DNA of 8,372 bases. Source: Spirochaetota bacterium. GTDB lineage: Bacteria; Spirochaetota; Spirochaetia; Treponematales; UBA12059. The position numbers and the translations under genes are program-made. The stretch is from NCBI GenBank assembly GCA_029565815.1, contig JAKQNL010000405.1, forward strand, positions 1 through 8,372. The letters run 5' to 3'. The notes under the pieces are model-generated. The model worked only from the letters and a program-made list of their open reading frames with translations. It was not told the DNA's origin and ran no database searches. Of this stretch, positions 5,875 through 8,372 are shown piece by piece; within the stretch, counting starts at the first letter, position 1, and the number at the start of each line of letters is the position of its first letter.

Positions 5875-7107
5875 TTATCCCAATGCAAACTGGATGATGG
5901 GTATGATGCACACCACGATGAACACTATCTCGAGCACCAGCATGGTGCGCTCGTTCTTGTCGCCTTTTACGATTTCGTAGACGTTCTGGAGCGCGTCCAG
6001 GCGGCGCTCCACCGATCGGGTCCAGCCGGCGGTGTTGAATATGCCGGTAAGGTGCTCGTACACGGTGCCCAAAAAGTAGTCTCCGATTATTTTTGCCGAG
6101 TTTTCTAAATTCTCAAGGATGAAGAGCGCGTCCAGGCGTAATGCTTGTATAACGGCAAGTTTTCTTTGCAAAGCGCCCGAGCGCACCTTTGCCTTGCGCT
6201 TGCGCTTGCGACGGCCTTGACTAGTGGTGCGGCCGTAAAAAGCCTGCACATCGTCCTCGGCCTCGTCCAGCCAGCGGTCTAAGAGGCGGTCCAGGGTCCT
6301 AAGCTCCAGGAACTGGTAATTGGCCAGCTCGCAAATGAGGAGGACGTCCTCGTAGTCGCGCGATGCATCGATGATAAGGCATCGATCCATATCAAAGAGT
6401 GCAAGATCATGCTGGCTGTATGAAAACGGGTTGGACAGGGTTTTTTTGATCTGGCTTTCGTGCACCGGTGATTGCCACTGCTCGCCAACCAACAGGGTCG
6501 TCAGCTCTTTTCGGTTCTGCTCCATGAACTGGCTCGGCTGTCCGACATCCGAGAAGCAGAACGCGGTGTACATTTCCCTATCCTCGGGCGTCTCGTTGTA
6601 CTTGTCGTTGACTACCGCAGGCGCAACCAGTTCCAGCATGGCGCGGTATTTTTCGCTTATGTACGAATCCAGGTCGGCTATATTGCCCGACACCGGTTTT
6701 GTCTCGATGCTGTGCAGGTCTTCCAGGGTCGCGTTAACCATAAGCCGGACCACAATGGACATGACACCTTCGTCGTACAGGCGGGCGGTAGCGGTAAAGC
6801 CTTCCACCGCGTCGTCGCAGAACGCTTTCTGCTTGCCCGAGCGCAGGTCGACGCACAGGGGCGTCGGCATGGTAAGCGAGCCCGGCGTATCGCGCCTTCG
6901 CACGATGCGCATGCCCGGGGTTCCCGGCAGTAGCGATGCCGCAAGCTTTAAGTCTACAGACCGGCCGATATCGTACAGCGCTGTCCGCACCACCTCCACC
7001 TGGTACACGGCCGGGGCTGCGCCTTTGGGTGCAGCCCGCTTACGCGGCCGTTTTTCCGGTGCAGCCGGTACAGAGCCGGCGGATGGGCTACGGGGGCGTG
7101 GACTCAC
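5875..7107 (-). CDS. Unrecognised protein with C-terminal membrane anchor
   Basis: This 410-residue protein starts with GTG and I do not recognise it. GGAGG (7115-7119) lies 7 nt before the GTG, whose GTGA overlaps the stop of the PASTA gene by 4 bp, so translation is coupled. Residues 1-35 are rich in Pro, Ala, Arg and Lys and look disordered. Residues 36-290 look like a folded soluble region. At 299-308 there is a strongly basic patch made by three in-frame CGCAAG repeats. A helical, coiled-coil-like stretch follows (about 311-385, with RKLAVIQALRLDALFILENL), then one hydrophobic anchor at 390-408 ending the protein. Most of the chain should therefore be cytoplasmic. Helices followed by a terminal membrane segment recall RMND1/DUF155 and, more loosely, CorA-type proteins, but the CorA GMN motif is absent and I would not assign either. 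No catalytic motif is evident. Confidence 0.88.
   Translation of the reverse strand: MSPRPRSPSAGSVPAAPEKRPRKRAAPKGAAPAVYQVEVVRTALYDIGRSVDLKLAASLLPGTPGMRIVRRRDTPGSLTMPTPLCVDLRSGKQKAFCDDAVEGFTATARLYDEGVMSIVVRLMVNATLEDLHSIETKPVSGNIADLDSYISEKYRAMLELVAPAVVNDKYNETPEDREMYTAFCFSDVGQPSQFMEQNRKELTTLLVGEQWQSPVHESQIKKTLSNPFSYSQHDLALFDMDRCLIIDASRDYEDVLLICELANYQFLELRTLDRLLDRWLDEAEDDVQAFYGRTTSQGRRKRKRKAKVRSGALQRKLAVIQALRLDALFILENLENSAKIIGDYFLGTVYEHLTGIFNTAGWTRSVERRLDALQNVYEIVKGDKNERTMLVLEIVFIVVCIIPIIQFALG
6193..6210. repeat. Three exact tandem copies of a 6 bp unit inside a coding region
   Basis: CTTGCG occurs three times in a row at 6193-6198, 6199-6204 and 6205-6210. On the coding (-) strand each unit is CGC AAG, so it encodes Arg-Lys three times (residues 300-305 of the 410-residue protein). 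Gain or loss of a unit would keep the frame and change the charge of the patch. Confidence 0.8.
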
Positions 7108-8114
7108 CTTCCGGCCTCCACCCTGGCAACCACGCGGTTTGCCACCTGGAGGATAAGCACGCTGCCGACCGGCAGGTTATACGGATAGCTAAATAAGGTA
7201 CCCGGATGTTCAACAGCAATCAGTTCGATTTTAGACCCGTCCGGCTTCTCCGCCGACAGGACTATTTTAAGCGGGTACGGGTATTCTGGCAGGGCCTGTG
7301 AGAACAAGCCGGAAACCATACCCTCGGTTTGGGCAGGAGCGGCGTATACCAGGTTGACCGGGGTAAGCGCATCCTGGGCGGTGCCCGGAGCGGGAAGCTG
7401 GGCAACCACCGTGCCAGGCGCCTCTTTGCCTTCTTTTGGCCGCATGGTAAACACAAAGGCTATGCCGGCACGTTTTATCCGTTCGGATACGCTTTCAAGG
7501 CTCTGGCCAACCAGTTCGGGGACAGTCACCTTAGCCTTTTCCGGCCCGCGGGAAACGACGAAGCGCAGCTGGATAGGCCCGGACAGTTCGGTATCCGGAT
7601 CGGGTTCCTGCTCCAGAATAGTGCCGGCTGCGGCTTTGTCCCACTTGTACACCGAAGGCTCTGCGACCGTTATGAGCTGTCGGCTTGCGCCAAAAACGGT
7701 CTGCAGGTGTATGGTTACCTCGTCCAGGCTCTGGCCGACATAGTCCCCTACCTTATCCTGGGCTGCACCGCGGCTAACTACCAAGGCTATGCGCCTGCCG
7801 GCTTTGACTATGGAGCCAGCCCTTGGATTTTGCTCCAGTATGCGCCCCCTGGTCTCCGGATCTTCGGAAAAGCGGAGCGATATGCGCGGATACAGTTCTT
7901 TTTCCTGCAGCTTGACGAGGGCGGTGGACAGCTCCAAATTGCTCACATCGGGAACCAGCGTTTTCTCTTCGCCTTCCAGCGCGAGGAAAAACGCCACCAG
8001 GCCAGAAATGGCCATGAGCGCGATAAGGCCCACCAGGGCGATGATACCGGCCCGGTACTGCTGGGTTTCCAGCTCGTCCAGCTTTTTAGGATTAAACAAT
8101 GAACGGAAATCCAT
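7104..8114 (-). CDS. Membrane-anchored PASTA-repeat protein without kinase domain
   Basis: This 336-residue protein has a short cytoplasmic N-terminus (1-20), one transmembrane helix (about 22-46), and three PASTA-like repeats at about 52-115 (VPDVSNLELSTALVKLQ), 119-190 and 195-257 (VPELVGQSLESVSERI). Each repeat ends with the usual hydrophobic strand and VSRG- or VYAAP-like finish. A C-terminal domain of about 75 residues, unlike PASTA, follows. PASTA domains are known from penicillin-binding proteins and Ser/Thr kinases, where many bind peptidoglycan fragments; here they should face the periplasm. There is no kinase, transpeptidase or transglycosylase domain, so a cell-wall-binding or scaffold role is inferred. 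ATG at 8114 has a GGGGAG box 4 nt upstream. It follows fmt by 23 bp and overlaps the next gene by 4 bp, which suggests a joint task with that tail-anchored protein. Confidence 0.93.
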   Translation of the reverse strand: MDFRSLFNPKKLDELETQQYRAGIIALVGLIALMAISGLVAFFLALEGEEKTLVPDVSNLELSTALVKLQEKELYPRISLRFSEDPETRGRILEQNPRAGSIVKAGRRIALVVSRGAAQDKVGDYVGQSLDEVTIHLQTVFGASRQLITVAEPSVYKWDKAAAGTILEQEPDPDTELSGPIQLRFVVSRGPEKAKVTVPELVGQSLESVSERIKRAGIAFVFTMRPKEGKEAPGTVVAQLPAPGTAQDALTPVNLVYAAPAQTEGMVSGLFSQALPEYPYPLKIVLSAEKPDGSKIELIAVEHPGTLFSYPYNLPVGSVLILQVANRVVARVEAGR

Positions 8115-8137
8115 GACGCTCCCCGTAGGTGCCGGAA

Positions 8138-8372
8138 TCAGGAACCAAAGCAGGAACCCGCAAGGCCCCGGACGCCGTTGATGAAATCGCGGAACGGCAG
8201 GGGCTTCTTCCCCCTGGCCTGCAGGCGCGTGAGGGCAAGTATGCCCATACCTGTTTTTACCATTATACCCTTTGACGTGTCTACACGAAGCACCGTGCCC
8301 GGCTGTGCTCCTGCGTCGGCTGCTTCCTCGGGATAAGGCTGTGCGGCCAAGATGCCAAGGCGTTCGCCCTGC
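8138..8372 (-). CDS. fmt: Methionyl-tRNA formyltransferase, C-terminal end (partial)
   Basis: The last 77 residues of Fmt are in the window; the frame is open to the right edge, so the N-terminus lies outside. Fmt formylates initiator Met-tRNA with 10-formyltetrahydrofolate at the start of translation. The visible part is the C-terminal tRNA-binding domain: PGTVLRVDTSKGIMVKTGMG, then ILALTRLQARGKKPLPFRDFINGV, which matches the family's end (LxLxxLQxxGKKxMxxxxFLNG). The TTG near 8350 is internal, since coding sequence continues upstream of it. It leads the leftward gene group in this window, 23 bp ahead of the PASTA gene; in many bacteria def (peptide deformylase) lies next to fmt and may be just outside. 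Confidence 0.93.
   Translation of the reverse strand, partial: QGERLGILAAQPYPEEAADAGAQPGTVLRVDTSKGIMVKTGMGILALTRLQARGKKPLPFRDFINGVRGLAGSCFGS

Noticed and set aside
6371..7156. 261-codon open frame on the + strand, opposite the 410-residue gene
   Set aside because: The translation is Ser/Arg-rich and low in hydrophobic pattern. The - strand gene has a good ribosome-binding site, a coupled start and a sensible terminal membrane helix.
7329..8102. 257-codon open frame on the + strand, opposite the PASTA gene
   Set aside because: It is in antisense register with the PASTA gene, which has clear repeats and a transmembrane helix; no ribosome-binding site or recognisable domain was seen.

Overview
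The window most likely comes from a Gram-negative bacterium of moderately high GC content. The fmt, PASTA-protein gene order and the overall gene repertoire look spirochaete-like (Treponema or Spirochaeta relatives). That placement rests on family memory and gene order, not on a search. Coding density is near complete: there is no rRNA, tRNA, CRISPR array, insertion sequence or phage gene, and no gap over 60 bp between coding regions. Most starts carry a clear Shine-Dalgarno motif, usually 7 nt from the start codon.

Left half, + strand (1-3180): the C-terminal part of a large two-component protein (receiver, receiver, Hpt; its N-terminus lies outside the window), then a HAD-family pyrimidine 5'-nucleotidase-like phosphatase, a small two-helix membrane protein of unknown function started by GTG 4 bp downstream, and a DeoD-type purine nucleoside phosphorylase. 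A possible promoter with a perfect -35 hexamer sits just before deoD.

Right half, - strand (8372-3161): the 3' end of fmt (methionyl-tRNA formyltransferase), a membrane-anchored PASTA-repeat protein without a kinase domain, a 410-residue unrecognised protein with a C-terminal membrane anchor that overlaps the PASTA gene by 4 bp, acetate kinase with a long C-terminal tail, a NIF3/YbgI-family metal protein, and lspA (lipoprotein signal peptidase). Spacings of 23, -4, 52, 10 and 21 bp suggest one or two co-transcribed units, with the 52 bp gap before ackA the most likely internal break.

The two halves converge, and deoD and lspA overlap tail to tail by 20 bp over a hairpin. The genes are mostly housekeeping: nucleoside salvage (HAD phosphatase, DeoD), translation initiation (Fmt), ATP generation from acetyl phosphate (AckA), lipoprotein maturation (LspA) and envelope sensing or architecture (PASTA protein). 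I see no defence system, biosynthetic cluster or mobile element. The least described part is the coupled pair formed by the PASTA protein and the 410-residue tail-anchored protein.
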